Assembly (NCBI GenBank): GCA_030917805.1
Contig: JAUPUA010000046.1
Span: 1-6,352, forward strand
Direction of reading: 5' to 3'
Source: Patescibacteria group bacterium
GTDB lineage: Bacteria > Patescibacteriota > Saccharimonadia > Saccharimonadales > HK-STAS-PATE-42
Length of the DNA stretch: 6,352 bases
Shown: in pieces, positions 1 to 4,813 of the stretch
Layout of the letters: each line of letters starts with the position of its first letter
How positions within the stretch are numbered: the first letter of the stretch is position 1
The notes under the pieces: model-generated
Database searches by the model: none
Told to the model about the DNA's origin: nothing
The model's input: only the letters and a program-made list of their open reading frames with translations
Made by a program: the position numbers and the translations under genes

Positions 1-405
1 AGGACCAAGATCAGCAGATACATCGTAGAAGGTGATAGATCCAGACATAGTTATCTTTCCAATCTTTTTAGAGAAGGAAGATTGTGAATAAGCAGTAAAC
101 CACATATTCCCATCCGGCCCTGCTGCTATTGATAATGGCCCATCTCCAGGAGTAAGTTCGTATTCGGTGATCATTCCTTCGGGTGTCACCTTACCAATCT
201 TATCTTGGTTTAGCTTAACGAACCACATATTCCCATCCGGCCCTAGGGCCATTGATGGAACACCTGTAGTTTCACTTGGCGGCGTATAAAACTCATACTC
301 AAGCGCGACTGCGCTTGTTGACTCAGAAAGCAGACCAAATGCTAGCACAGCCAACATTATTAAGCCCGATATTAACTTTGTGGCTCTTTTAAAAACTCTT
401 TCCAT
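1..405 (-). CDS. Secreted Vgb-like beta-propeller protein, C-terminus beyond the window
   Basis: The open frame starts with ATG at 405 and runs off the left edge after 135 codons, so only the N-terminal part is visible. Residues 1-34 look like a signal peptide: a basic start (MERVFKRATK), a hydrophobic core at about 11-26 and a likely cleavage after Ala-Val-Ala at 32-34. Two propeller-type repeats follow, each with the core GPDGNMWF (55-62 and 96-103, 41 residues apart), then a KIGK[VI]T strand and an ITEY/ITFY strand. This is the pattern of virginiamycin B lyase (streptogramin lyase) and NHL-like propellers. Most relatives are not shown to be lyases, and the catalytic region would lie outside the window, so I call the fold only. 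The start is backed by AAGGG at 417-413, 7 nt upstream, and by a good promoter. The protein is probably exported and folded outside the membrane. Frame and fold class are well supported; function is not. Confidence 0.85.
   Translation of the reverse strand, partial: MERVFKRATKLISGLIMLAVLAFGLLSESTSAVALEYEFYTPPSETTGVPSMALGPDGNMWFVKLNQDKIGKVTPEGMITEYELTPGDGPLSIAAGPDGNMWFTAYSQSSFSKKIGKITMSGSITFYDVSADLGP
98..121 (-). repeat. 24-nt exact repeat, copy 1 (propeller core motif)
   Basis: This 24-bp stretch is identical to 221-244 and lies in the same frame 123 bp (41 codons) away. It encodes the GPDGNMWF core of the second visible propeller repeat. Identity at synonymous positions as well as in the protein suggests recent duplication or gene conversion between blades. 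Confidence 0.85.
221..244 (-). repeat. 24-nt exact repeat, copy 2 (propeller core motif)
   Basis: Identical to 98-121. It encodes the GPDGNMWF core of the first visible propeller repeat. Flanking bases differ on both sides, so the exact match is limited to the core motif. Confidence 0.85.
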
Positions 406-412
406 ATTACTA

Positions 413-417
413 CCCTT
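413..417 (-). promoter_or_regulatory. Shine-Dalgarno site of the propeller gene
   Basis: AAGGG reads on the minus strand at 417-413, with 7 nt to the ATG at 405. It is the best-placed Shine-Dalgarno site in the window and fixes the start of the propeller gene. Most other genes here lack one. Confidence 0.65.
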
Positions 418-443
418 GGTATTCTTCTTATTACTTATGCTTA

Positions 444-472
444 ACTATATCACTTGTACTAAGCCATGTAAA
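444..472 (-). promoter_or_regulatory. Promoter of the propeller gene (-35 and extended -10)
   Basis: On the minus strand, TTTACA (472-467) and TATAGT (449-444) are separated by exactly 17 bp, and TG lies one base before the -10 (452-451), giving an extended -10. This is the closest match to a housekeeping sigma-70 promoter in the window. Transcription would begin near 437, giving a leader of about 30 nt that contains the AAGGG site. The propeller gene can therefore be transcribed independently of the two genes upstream of it. The -35 box lies inside an inverted repeat (467-485). Confidence 0.65.
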
Positions 473-485
473 AAGTCATTTTACA
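467..485. promoter_or_regulatory. Inverted repeat TGTAAAA-n5-TTTTACA over a -35 box and a stop codon
   Basis: Seven-base arms (467-473 and 479-485) flank the 5-base spacer AGTCA. The left arm contains the -35 of the propeller promoter; the right arm contains the TAA stop (483-481) of the membrane-protein gene. It could be an operator for a dimeric repressor or a weak 3' hairpin. The stem is AT-only apart from one G-C pair and has no U-run set off from it, so a strong intrinsic terminator is unlikely. Confidence 0.4.
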
Positions 486-1137
486 GATATTTACTATCCC
501 AACTAGACCACCTTTTGCGAAGGTACCAGGCTAGAACGGTTCTTAGCGCAGCCCCCAATAAAAAGATTAGGGCAATAAGTAGCGATATCCCTGCTGCGTC
601 CCACGCAAACCTCGGGCTAGAAAACCTAAAAGAATAGAGTGCCTTATCTGGTAGATTAACCTCAAGTTCTGTTTTACCAACTTCTGGGTTGTTATTCAGT
701 GCATAGTCTGCGGCACACTGCGCACGAGCTGCGATAGGGATGCCTTTTTCTTCACAAACTTTTTGTGCTTCAAGGTAGATATTCTTTTGAGTAGCACCAG
801 ATTCGGTAAGTTTTAACTGTGCAGCACTAAAAATCTCCTGAGCGTCCCTATTGTAGGTGTTTACTAGTTGTACCGGCTGGCCGATGTCGCTATTTATATG
901 GCCAAAAGTATATTTTTGCAAATCATCAAGTTTCTCGTAAACACTACCACCGTTTTGGTCTGCCTTAATTACATCTCTATATTTATCAAGTGCAGATAAA
1001 TTATTCGACCGTAAGAAGAATATACCTACAGTGAAAAAGAATAAAGATGTAAACACTAGCCGCCAAGTTGGCCAAATAGCGTAGCGCCTGAATTTCTTAT
1101 ATAAAATTCGCCCGAAGTATCGTCCCACCCTTTTCAT
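481..1137 (-). CDS. Two-pass membrane protein of unknown function, next to the sortase
   Basis: Encodes 218 residues that I do not recognise. A strongly basic, aromatic N-terminus (residues 1-26, many Arg/Lys) precedes membrane segment 1 at about 27-43. A polar region of about 135 residues follows, then membrane segment 2 at about 183-204 and a short basic tail. By the positive-inside rule both ends are cytoplasmic and the central region is outside. That region holds two Cys (128 and 141) that could form a disulfide, and it looks mainly helical. The gene follows the sortase gene with a 31-bp gap in the same direction, so co-transcription is likely. TGCTAAACT 12 nt before the ATG may also give it its own short-leader promoter. 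No Shine-Dalgarno site is seen. Position suggests a partner of the sortase or an envelope accessory protein, but nothing in the sequence proves this. Confidence 0.85.
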   Translation of the reverse strand: MKRVGRYFGRILYKKFRRYAIWPTWRLVFTSLFFFTVGIFFLRSNNLSALDKYRDVIKADQNGGSVYEKLDDLQKYTFGHINSDIGQPVQLVNTYNRDAQEIFSAAQLKLTESGATQKNIYLEAQKVCEEKGIPIAARAQCAADYALNNNPEVGKTELEVNLPDKALYSFRFSSPRFAWDAAGISLLIALIFLLGAALRTVLAWYLRKRWSSWDSKYL

Positions 1138-1148
1138 ATATAAGCTTA

Positions 1149-1157
1149 AGTTTAGCA
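1149..1157 (-). promoter_or_regulatory. Possible extended -10 (TGCTAAACT) before the membrane-protein gene
   Basis: TG-C-TAAACT reads on the minus strand at 1157-1149, with 11 nt between it and the ATG at 1137. The same spacing and the same TGCTAA start are seen before the lamin-tail gene (5545-5553). It lies in the 31-bp gap after the sortase stop, and no -35 was found. If active, it would produce a nearly leaderless message. Confidence 0.35.
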
Positions 1158-1168
1158 GAGTTTACCAG

Positions 1169-2437
1169 CTAGAATATCCTGCTCCAGAAACTCGGAGCTG
1201 AACTAGGTATCTCTTCCACCTCATTTGTGGTAGCACCTCTTTCAACTGCTTTATTCTTGGCTGGGTCTGGAGATATTTGCAAGGCTCTAATATACAATCG
1301 ATTAGTATCCGTTCCAGGAGGATCGCAAGTCACTAGCGTAACGCTAGGAACATCGGTTGGCTTAATATAGGTTAGATCAGTTGGTGGTAGAACGCTTTTT
1401 TCTGTCACCTTATAGGCATAGCGAGCACCCTCAAAATCTAGATAGATTATGTCGTCACTCACAAGTCTTTTTAAATTTACGAAAGCATATTTGTAATCTC
1501 CGGGATTCAGCAAATTGTTACTTGAGTGCCCAAGTATAACCACATTGCCAGATTCACCTGGGCTTGCTGTTTCCCAATATCTAATGACACCTCTTTTGAG
1601 TGCCTCCTGAACCTTGTCGTTATAGGCGCTTGGCTCATCATAAACGACCGGAACTTTTAGCCCAATCTTGGGAATGATAATTGTTGGGCTCTTATTGACA
1701 ATGTCGCTGCTCGAGGGCTCAATAATACTTGGTAAGCTAGCCGAACTAGAGGGGCCCAGGTACTGTTTAATTGCCCCCACAACCAGTGGGTTGAATTGAA
1801 TAAATAAAGCAAATAAAGTTACCGAACCCGCCAGAGTTAGAGATCTAACATGTCTTCTTGCTCTGTTCCAGAAGCTACTTCCTTTCCCGCGCTCGACAAT
1901 TCTGTTTAAAATGTCTCGTCTAATTGCCTCTGGGTCTTCTAGGCGCTTCTTTTCTTCGGCAAGCATCTTATTATCTTTGAACATCTCGCTTAGCTTATCG
2001 TTAGACTTCTTTTGAAAGTCCTCTACTCCAGTTTTAACTTCACCAAAGTACTTCTCATAATAATCAGAGTAGTACTTGTGGTAGTACTGGTGCCAATAAG
2101 ATTGCCAGCTTTTATGATATTCTTCAATCTGCTCTTTACTAAGTTTGATATCAGAGCCTTTTTCTAGGGACTTCTTTTTAGCCTGTTCCTTGTAAACTCT
2201 TTCTACCCCGCGACGTGCATAGTTCTCTGCAGCTTGCCGCTGATCTTCTAGCCTTTTTAGTTCATCCGCTGATCTTTTTGGCCTGCCTACAGCACTCGGA
2301 GTCGGCCTTTTATGTTCTATATCAAAATGTGAATCTCTTCTGCTCATTCTCAATATTAATTTCCCTGTTTGAGCTGTTCGCATTAAAGATAAGTTGCAAT
2401 CTTTCCACCTTAAGCTAAGCTCATTAATCTTAACCAC
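1169..2437 (-). CDS. Membrane-anchored sortase with long Tyr-rich cytoplasmic N-terminal region
   Basis: Transpeptidase that would cleave surface proteins at a C-terminal sorting motif and attach them to the envelope. Residues 1-195 are hydrophilic and charged, including aromatic repeats at 107-131. A membrane segment lies at about 198-222, a Ser/Pro-rich linker at 229-250 and the sortase domain at about 250-390. Catalytic residues are visible: His304 in ILGHSS, Cys371 in TLVTC, and Arg380 in TDTNRLYIRA (Arg384 is the alternative). The TLVTC pattern points to class D/E-like sortases; the exact class is not decided. The family is typically about 200-250 residues, so the N-terminal region is an unusual addition. 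The outermost start is GTG at 2437, but a -10 element abuts it, so the true start is probably ATG at 2383 (residue 19) or 2347 (residue 31, MSRRDSHF). A likely substrate is encoded divergently. Confidence 0.9.
   Translation of the reverse strand: MVKINELSLRWKDCNLSLMRTAQTGKLILRMSRRDSHFDIEHKRPTPSAVGRPKRSADELKRLEDQRQAAENYARRGVERVYKEQAKKKSLEKGSDIKLSKEQIEEYHKSWQSYWHQYYHKYYSDYYEKYFGEVKTGVEDFQKKSNDKLSEMFKDNKMLAEEKKRLEDPEAIRRDILNRIVERGKGSSFWNRARRHVRSLTLAGSVTLFALFIQFNPLVVGAIKQYLGPSSSASLPSIIEPSSSDIVNKSPTIIIPKIGLKVPVVYDEPSAYNDKVQEALKRGVIRYWETASPGESGNVVILGHSSNNLLNPGDYKYAFVNLKRLVSDDIIYLDFEGARYAYKVTEKSVLPPTDLTYIKPTDVPSVTLVTCDPPGTDTNRLYIRALQISPDPAKNKAVERGATTNEVEEIPSSAPSFWSRIF
2045..2119 (-). repeat. Aromatic tetrapeptide repeats in the sortase N-terminal region
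   Basis: Residues 107-131 of the sortase frame carry five consecutive four-residue units of two aromatics plus two polar residues: YWHQ, YYHK, YYSD, YYEK, YFGE (114-133). Y107 and W111 extend the four-residue rhythm upstream. The segment lies on the cytoplasmic side of the single membrane span. A four-residue period on a helix would give a slowly turning aromatic stripe, suited to protein or membrane contact; that role is inference. Confidence 0.75.
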
Positions 2438-2446
2438 ATTCTACCA
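2438..2446 (-). promoter_or_regulatory. Extended -10 of the sortase gene
   Basis: TG-G-TAGAAT reads on the minus strand at 2446-2438, directly next to the outermost GTG at 2437. No convincing -35 lies 16-18 bp upstream. Transcription would begin around 2431, inside the longest possible reading frame, which argues that translation starts at a later ATG. Confidence 0.45.
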
Positions 2447-2478
2447 TAATCTCATGCTTAATATTGCTTTTTGATACC

Positions 2479-2508
2479 TTAATAATTTAAGCTTAAGCCA
2501 AATATAAT
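2479..2508 (+). promoter_or_regulatory. Promoter of the sorting-signal protein gene
   Basis: A perfect TATAAT lies at 2503-2508. A weak -35 (TTAATA, 2479-2484, 4 of 6 consensus bases) lies 18 bp upstream. Transcription would start near 2515. The promoter shares the 97-bp intergenic region with the divergent sortase promoter, so the two could be co-regulated. The 10-bp palindrome TTAAGCTTAA (2487-2496) lies in the spacer. Confidence 0.5.
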
Positions 2509-2516
2509 AACCAGCC

Positions 2517-2522
2517 AAGGAG
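2517..2522 (+). promoter_or_regulatory. Shine-Dalgarno site of the sorting-signal protein gene
   Basis: AAGGAG at 2517-2522 is the strongest Shine-Dalgarno core in the window, but it lies 12 nt from the ATG at 2535, longer than the usual 5-9. It still supports this start, because a signal peptide begins immediately there. Confidence 0.6.
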
Positions 2523-2534
2523 CTAAGATTAAAA

Positions 2535-3353
2535 ATGAAAAAATTAAAAAAACTTACTGTTTCTCTCTTACTGTTATCGACTAGTATGATTCTTCAGGGT
2601 AAATCCTTTGCCGCAACAACGGAAGTTCCGTTTGACCTCACTCCACTTCCAGTGAGTACTAATTTAGGCCAATATAGTGGTGCTATAACAGAAGAACCAC
2701 CTGTTGGTGACTTTACGAGTACTTCTACTACGAGTTCTAGTGGACCTATCAGGAATGGTTTTGGGTACAGACTGAAGATTCCTTCTAGCGTAGCACTTTG
2801 TAATGGCGGAGCTAAACCTTATGTTGTTGGTAATAAAAAGGTTCTTGAGACCAAAGCAGCCAATCCAAATATTCTAAACCCAAATCTAGTTAACATCGCT
2901 TTATACATGATATCTGGAACGCCAAACCTTGCAAATGAGAGTAGCAGTTTTGACTACGCCAACACTGCTCCACAAGGGACTCTGATAGGCACCTACTCTA
3001 TGACAAATTACTATGAAACCCCTATTCCAATGGAAACATTTAACAATGATTCAAATACATTTGCAGGCTGGGTGTACCATCTAAATCAGGAGGGAACATT
3101 TACCGCCACTACTGCGCCACCAATCTTTAGTGCCATATTAAGCTGCGAGAACATTCCAGTAACTGGACCGCAGCAAGGAGGACGAGGAGGAACTGATACT
3201 ATAGATGATGCTAAAGAAAAGGCAAATACACCTGCAACTGGAACAGAAGAGGTTGTAGCATTTGTAACAGGTGCAGCGCTAGTCTTTGTTGTTTATGAAG
3301 GCACTAAGATTATTAGAAAGAATAAAGCTGCAAAGAAATCTAGCAGCAAGTAG
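2535..3353 (+). CDS. Secreted surface protein with C-terminal sortase sorting signal
   Basis: Encodes 272 residues. A signal peptide is clear: basic MKKLKK, hydrophobic core at 7-20 and likely cleavage after SFA (26). The mature part begins with Pro/Thr-rich sequence and a Ser/Thr stretch at 61-69, then a probable beta-rich domain at about 72-205 with two Cys (89 and 204) that may pair. The C-terminus has the three parts of a cell-wall sorting signal: TPATG (232-236), a hydrophobic stretch at about 239-254 and a basic tail (RKNKAAKK and on). A second sorting-like pentapeptide, IPVTG (207-211), comes before a Gly-rich spacer. I do not recognise the central domain. The gene is divergent from a sortase gene, which makes it that enzyme's probable substrate. 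Function at the surface (adhesion, coat or appendage) cannot be told from the sequence. Ends 11 bp from the stop of the opposing gene. Confidence 0.88.
   Translation: MKKLKKLTVSLLLLSTSMILQGKSFAATTEVPFDLTPLPVSTNLGQYSGAITEEPPVGDFTSTSTTSSSGPIRNGFGYRLKIPSSVALCNGGAKPYVVGNKKVLETKAANPNILNPNLVNIALYMISGTPNLANESSSFDYANTAPQGTLIGTYSMTNYYETPIPMETFNNDSNTFAGWVYHLNQEGTFTATTAPPIFSAILSCENIPVTGPQQGGRGGTDTIDDAKEKANTPATGTEEVVAFVTGAALVFVVYEGTKIIRKNKAAKKSSSK
3228..3350 (+). other. Encoded sorting signal (TPATG, hydrophobic span, basic tail)
   Basis: Residues 232-272 read TPATG, TEE, a hydrophobic stretch (VVAFVTGAALVFVVY) and a Lys/Arg-rich tail. This is the standard order of a sortase substrate signal. The first motif residue is Thr instead of the common Leu, so the cognate sortase would need to accept xPxTG. 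Confidence 0.75.
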
Positions 3354-3364
3354 GAAGGCTGAAC

Positions 3365-4639
3365 TTACAGTCTAATTCTTTCCGGCATTACTAAAGCATT
3401 ATTCAGCTTAGCAAGCAGCATGTCTTCTAGTACATCTTGGCTCATGTAGCGGGCAAATATCTCGTTCCATAAGCTCTCTCTAAAGTGGTAGAAAAGGTGA
3501 TCTTTATATCTATTATTATTAGCAAAACTTAAGGTAAGATCCATCATATTTAGGCTAATAGGTAGGTCATCATAAATGGCTCCCACATAATCTAAATCTT
3601 CCCAAATCATGAGCTCTGGTATGTACCTTGCAAGGGCGTTTTCTGCTAAGTCCCAGTGCAGATCTTCTGGTTGCAAGTGGGGCTCGAATATCTCTGGGTG
3701 TTTTTTTGCATCATCCAGTTTACCAAAATATCGCTGCACAACTCTCCAGTGGATATGCTCACCGGCAATTTTTATATCAAGTTTAGGGTCGGCAAGGATG
3801 GTATCCTCCAATGTCTTCCCAAAAGAGCTTGCCGGCAAGGTCCTGGCTTTAAGTCTAAAGAACGCACTGTAAAGGTGAACTTCATAAAAATAATGCACAA
3901 TCAAAGGTAGAGCCTTTAAAGCTAACCCATGGCGGAGTTCTTCATCTTCGGTCTCTAGAACCAGAACAACACCGAGCTCTTTTAAGTGGGTAATATTATG
4001 CTTCTTCTTTTCTATAAACTTTTTAGTAAGCGGAGCCCATTTTAGGGGCATCTTAATGATCTCAATCTTGCCATCCACAAAATCATCCGGTCTCAATTTA
4101 CTGTATTGTTTATTGAAATCTTCTAGCCACTCATCTCCTTCGGCAAACCTTAGTGCACCATAAACTTCTTCTAGCCGCTCGTTTTTTAGTAAGTCTTTTA
4201 CATTATCATAGCCAAGAAGCTCCATAATCTTTTCTGGGGGATTATTGATTAGCATCTCTTTAGCTTTCGCATCTTTGAGTCTGAAGACCCTACTTGGTAA
4301 CTCCATCTTATCTACAAAAGCTATACAGGCGCTTAGAACCTGGTCTAAACTGGCATCTAAGTTTAGCCCAAAGTATTTTGTAATGACTAAATCATTCTGC
4401 TCCCTAATCAGCTTCATCAAAGCTTTATAGATGTCCTCACCACTTTTATTATTAGGGATAATCTCTAAGTTTCTATCTATAAAATTTTTAAACTTTTTCT
4501 CAATCTCCGCGGTAAGCTTAGTCTGCAGTCCTACTTTACCCGTTATCTCTTCCAGATCTTCTATAGTCAAATCAAACAAGGGCTGTCTTGCGGCCAACAG
4601 TTCCGCAAGCCCCCCTAATTCTTTCTGATTATTCTTCAT
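3365..4639 (-). CDS. Large soluble protein of unknown function
   Basis: Encodes 424 residues that I cannot place in any family. There is no signal peptide and no membrane segment, so it is probably cytoplasmic. The sequence is charged and looks largely alpha-helical. The N-terminal third (about 20-165) is rich in Glu/Lys helices. The middle (185-270) contains IIKMPLKWAPL and an HYFYEVHLYSAFF stretch. The C-terminal third (290-400) has repeated His/Trp/acidic clusters: HIHW at 295-298, LHWD at 327-330, WEDLDY at 346-351 and FYHFRESLW at 383-391. Some of these could bind a metal or ligand, but no known site is recognised. It is the only gene here without export features, and it converges on the surface-protein gene with an 11-bp gap. 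The ATG at 4639 is the first in frame after a promoter-like AT-rich box; AGGG at 4654-4651 is a weak, distant Shine-Dalgarno candidate (11 nt). Confidence 0.82.
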   Translation of the reverse strand: MKNNQKELGGLAELLAARQPLFDLTIEDLEEITGKVGLQTKLTAEIEKKFKNFIDRNLEIIPNNKSGEDIYKALMKLIREQNDLVITKYFGLNLDASLDQVLSACIAFVDKMELPSRVFRLKDAKAKEMLINNPPEKIMELLGYDNVKDLLKNERLEEVYGALRFAEGDEWLEDFNKQYSKLRPDDFVDGKIEIIKMPLKWAPLTKKFIEKKKHNITHLKELGVVLVLETEDEELRHGLALKALPLIVHYFYEVHLYSAFFRLKARTLPASSFGKTLEDTILADPKLDIKIAGEHIHWRVVQRYFGKLDDAKKHPEIFEPHLQPEDLHWDLAENALARYIPELMIWEDLDYVGAIYDDLPISLNMMDLTLSFANNNRYKDHLFYHFRESLWNEIFARYMSQDVLEDMLLAKLNNALVMPERIRL

Positions 4640-4641
4640 AA

Positions 4642-4651
4642 GTTATATAAC
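4642..4651 (-). promoter_or_regulatory. Palindromic -10-like box before the unknown soluble gene
   Basis: GTTATATAAC (4651-4642) is a 10-bp palindrome containing the -10-like TATATA (4649-4644). It is placed so that transcription would begin at about the ATG at 4639. No -35 match is seen. A leaderless start is one reading; the other is a more distant promoter with AGGG as a weak ribosome site. Confidence 0.3.
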
Positions 4652-4786
4652 CCTAAGTTTAACACTGATTTATCTTCACTAGGTAACCTACAGTTAGTTG
4701 GGAAGGTGATATATCGCACTACCTTAAGCACGTTAGTTTAGTGTAAACTTAATATCTAAACAAACCTTAATCTGCTGCAAATAGAT

Positions 4787-4795
4787 TGCTAAAAT
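4787..4795 (+). promoter_or_regulatory. Extended -10 (TGCTAAAAT) of the two-Cys anchored protein gene
   Basis: TG-C-TAAAAT at 4787-4795 with 18 nt to the ATG at 4814. Transcription would begin near 4802, leaving a leader of about 12 nt with no Shine-Dalgarno core. The -35 position holds only TTAATC (3 of 6), so recognition would depend on the extended -10. Confidence 0.5.
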
Positions 4796-4813
4796 ACAGA
4801 TTCAATAACTATC

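Larger units (their letters stand above)
4640..4813. promoter_or_regulatory. Divergent intergenic region with small inverted repeats
   Basis: This 174-bp gap separates two divergent genes and has no plausible coding frame. It holds TAGGT-A-ACCTA (4680-4690), AAGGT...ACCTT (4703-4707 and 4721-4725, loop 13) around the palindrome GATATATC, and AGTTTA-GTG-TAAACT (4735-4749). A related TAAGTTTAACACT lies near the leftward gene at 4654-4666. These could be operator sites, but in AT-rich DNA short inverted repeats arise often by chance. Confidence 0.35.

Noticed and set aside
1..405. Assignment as an active virginiamycin B lyase (vgb)
   Set aside because: Only two blades are visible and the catalytic part is outside the window. 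The repeat motif alone does not show enzyme activity.
380..637. Rightward 85-residue frame with a hydrophobic, signal-like N-terminus
   Set aside because: It starts with GTG inside the propeller gene and ends antisense to the membrane-protein gene. The hydrophobic start is the mirror of a signal-peptide coding strand, and no promoter or ribosome site precedes it.
2322..2399. A 25-codon leader frame from TTG at 2399 preceded by AAGGTGG (2411-2405, minus strand)
   Set aside because: The ribosome-site spacing is good, but the peptide is featureless, the start is TTG and the frame overlaps the sortase start. One good Shine-Dalgarno-like string is not enough.
3316..3382. GAAAGAAT...ATTCTTTC and GCTGC...GCAGC pairs as a bidirectional terminator
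   Set aside because: The first has a 51-nt loop and the second only 5 bp with an 11-nt loop. Neither is followed by a T-run.
3609..3910. Rightward frames antisense to the unknown soluble gene
   Set aside because: They lie within a 424-codon leftward frame with normal protein character and have no start signals of their own.
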